Positions 62,702 through 64,000 of a DNA stretch of 64,000 nucleotides are shown here, in pieces. Numbering within the stretch: the stretch's first letter is position 1; every line of letters starts with the position of its first letter. The stretch is from contig NZ_QLME01000001.1 of the NCBI RefSeq assembly GCF_003259895.1, positions 280,819 to 344,818 of the forward strand, written 5' to 3'. The stretch is from Halanaerobium saccharolyticum (GTDB taxonomy: Bacteria > Bacillota > Halanaerobiia > Halanaerobiales > Halanaerobiaceae). Under the pieces are notes generated by a model that was not told where the DNA came from, did not search any database, and was given only the letters and a program-made list of their open reading frames with translations. Made by a program: the position numbers and the translations under genes.

Positions 62702-64000
62702 TATTTTCTGCCCCCTTTCCAGTCACTGAGCTCCATCACTCTTTTGATTGTTTCTTCTGCATTTACACTGTGAGTAAGCTGCTGACCGTTAGGAGTAATT
62801 GAGTCTTTTTGATAGATGTTTTTGAGTCTAAATTCTGCCGGATCTATACTTAACTTTTCTGCCAGAATATCCATCTGCTGTTCATAGGCAAAAGCTCCCT
62901 GAGCAGTACCAAAACCACGCATCGCACCAGCATAGGTATTATTGGTATAAACTGCATGTGAGACACCACGTAAATTAGGACAGTTATAGGGTCCTGTTGC
63001 ATGGTACATTCCCTTGTGCACAACTGCCGGTCCACTGGAAGCATAGGCTCCTGTATCTCCAATAAACTTAGTTTCCCAGGCGGTTAAATAACCATCACGA
63101 TCTACTCCAGTTTTATTGATAATTGTAATTGGATGCCGTTTGGACTGAGTAATCATTGATTCTTCTCTGGTAAAACAGAGCTTAACCGGTCTACCGGTCC
63201 TCATTGCTGCAATAGCCAGGTGAATATGGACTGAAACATCCTCTTTTTTACCAAAAGCGCCACCAATTGTAGGCTGAATAATTCTGATCTGATCTTTTGA
63301 TAATCTTAAAGACTGAGCAACATCGGCCTGAGTATCATGCAGCCACTGAGTTGCAGCCCAGATATTAACTACTCCCCGGCGCTCATCGTAAAGAGCAACT
63401 CCGGCTTCATTCTGCATTGGCAGCTGATCGATAAACTGAGTCTGATAGCGATTTTCTTCCACTATTGCTGAATTCTTAAAAGCCTCGTCAACATCACCCC
63501 GATTTAGATGATGAGTGATTACTATGTTTCCATCTGGATGAATATCCGGAGCATCATCCTCCATCGCCCGGAAAGGGTCGGTGATGACTTCCAATTCTTC
63601 CACCTTAACTTTAATTAGATCCCTTGCTTTTTTAGCTGCTTCTTTTGTTTCGGCAACAACTATTGCCAGTGGATCCCCCATATAGCGCATCTTTTCTCCG
63701 GGGGCAATTAAAACAGGTTGATCTCTGATGATCAATCCAAACTGTCTGACATCCGGAATATCTTCCGCAATAACAATATCAACAACACCATTTACTTTTT
63801 TAGCCTGCGAAATATCTATATCTTTTAAAATTGCATGAGGATGGACTGCCCTTTTAATTTTAACGTAAAGCAGATCATCGAAAAATATATCGTCAGGATA
63901 AACGGCTTCTCCAGTTACCTTGTCCCAGGCATCTGCTTTTAGCACATCATGACCAACAAAACGCTTGCTTTTTTTAACTCCTTCGATTGTACAGCGGGTT
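62701..64000 (-). CDS. Molybdenum hydroxylase large subunit, N-terminal half (runs off the right edge)
   Basis: At least 432 residues. Blocks: the xanthine-dehydrogenase 'hammerhead' domain (DKVTGEAVYPDDIFFDDLLYVKIKRAVHPHA), then the first Moco domain with IQPTIGGAFGKKEDVSVHIHLA and YAGAMRGFGTAQGAFAYEQQMD, ending WKGGRK. The frame is open past a GTG at 63945 to the edge; the upstream residues TRCTIEGVKKSKRFVGHDVLKADAWDK look like real protein, so the start is probably outside the window. The RCT...V segment recalls the end of a [2Fe-2S] domain, hinting at a fused N-terminal Fe-S domain (weak). Paired with the gene at 61700 by a TAATG overlap. Confidence 0.85.
   Translation of the reverse strand, partial: TRCTIEGVKKSKRFVGHDVLKADAWDKVTGEAVYPDDIFFDDLLYVKIKRAVHPHAILKDIDISQAKKVNGVVDIVIAEDIPDVRQFGLIIRDQPVLIAPGEKMRYMGDPLAIVVAETKEAAKKARDLIKVKVEELEVITDPFRAMEDDAPDIHPDGNIVITHHLNRGDVDEAFKNSAIVEENRYQTQFIDQLPMQNEAGVALYDERRGVVNIWAATQWLHDTQADVAQSLRLSKDQIRIIQPTIGGAFGKKEDVSVHIHLAIAAMRTGRPVKLCFTREESMITQSKRHPITIINKTGVDRDGYLTAWETKFIGDTGAYASSGPAVVHKGMYHATGPYNCPNLRGVSHAVYTNNTYAGAMRGFGTAQGAFAYEQQMDILAEKLSIDPAEFRLKNIYQKDSITPNGQQLTHSVNAEETIKRVMELSDWKGGRK

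Overview
The window looks like a stretch of chromosome from a low-G+C anaerobic member of the Bacillota. The protein sequences have a Halanaerobiales (Halanaerobium-like) flavour: many acidic residues, several sugar and uronate uptake operons, and no respiratory genes. That placement is an impression from the proteins, not a search result. Almost every gene lies on the minus strand; only a UbiA-family prenyltransferase (18808-19707) and a TlpA-like thioredoxin (55451-55972) are on the plus strand. No rRNA, tRNA, CRISPR array, prophage or transposase gene was seen.

Layout in coordinate order. 1-4200: three genes of a Wadjet-type (Jet) SMC defence system, with jetC running off the left edge, next to a HEPN/MNT toxin-antitoxin pair. 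4285-13279: a uronate (pectin breakdown) locus with a YiaK-like reductase, a DHDPS-family aldolase, kduD, kduI, a TRAP transporter whose binding protein carries an in-frame amber codon, an IclR regulator and a LacI regulator. 13431-18567: a VapBC pair with a zinc-ribbon PIN toxin, nitroreductase, WrbA, DUF2892 and a NitT/TauT-type ABC transporter. 18669-24413: ubiA, DUF362, Gfo/Idh/MocA, aminotransferase and lacI genes interspersed with copies of a palindromic repeat.

24428-47704 is a large glycan-utilisation region: three CUT1 sugar ABC transporters without ATPase genes, one GH3, three GH2 and one secreted GH43. Two of its modules are tandem paralogues with identical gene order (ArsR-like regulator, binding protein, MalF, MalG, GH2), and one copy has a frameshifted malF. 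The two regulators join an ArsR-type DNA-binding domain to an unfamiliar beta-rich C-terminal domain. 47904-52237 holds a truncated hydrolase and a MoxR/DUF58/DUF4129 operon. 52279-56432 holds a LarA-type nickel-pincer racemase homologue, S-adenosylhomocysteinase, a thioredoxin and a cupin.

56755-64000 is a purine salvage and catabolism locus: an AzgA/PbuG-type permease behind a guanine-class riboswitch, adenine deaminase, a PreA-like Fe-S oxidoreductase, and a molybdenum hydroxylase large subunit split into two overlapping genes. The leader between the riboswitch and the permease gene also holds an unexplained tandem repeat with a unit of about 59 bp.

How the parts fit: the uronate locus imports and degrades unsaturated uronates from pectin-like polymers, while the GH/ABC modules take up neutral oligosaccharides (galactosides, arabinosides or glucosides) and cleave them in the cytoplasm. 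Strong candidates for undescribed biology are the twin ArsR/beta-domain regulators with their shared operators, the palindromic element family that brackets single genes, and the tandem structured repeats in the purine permease leader.
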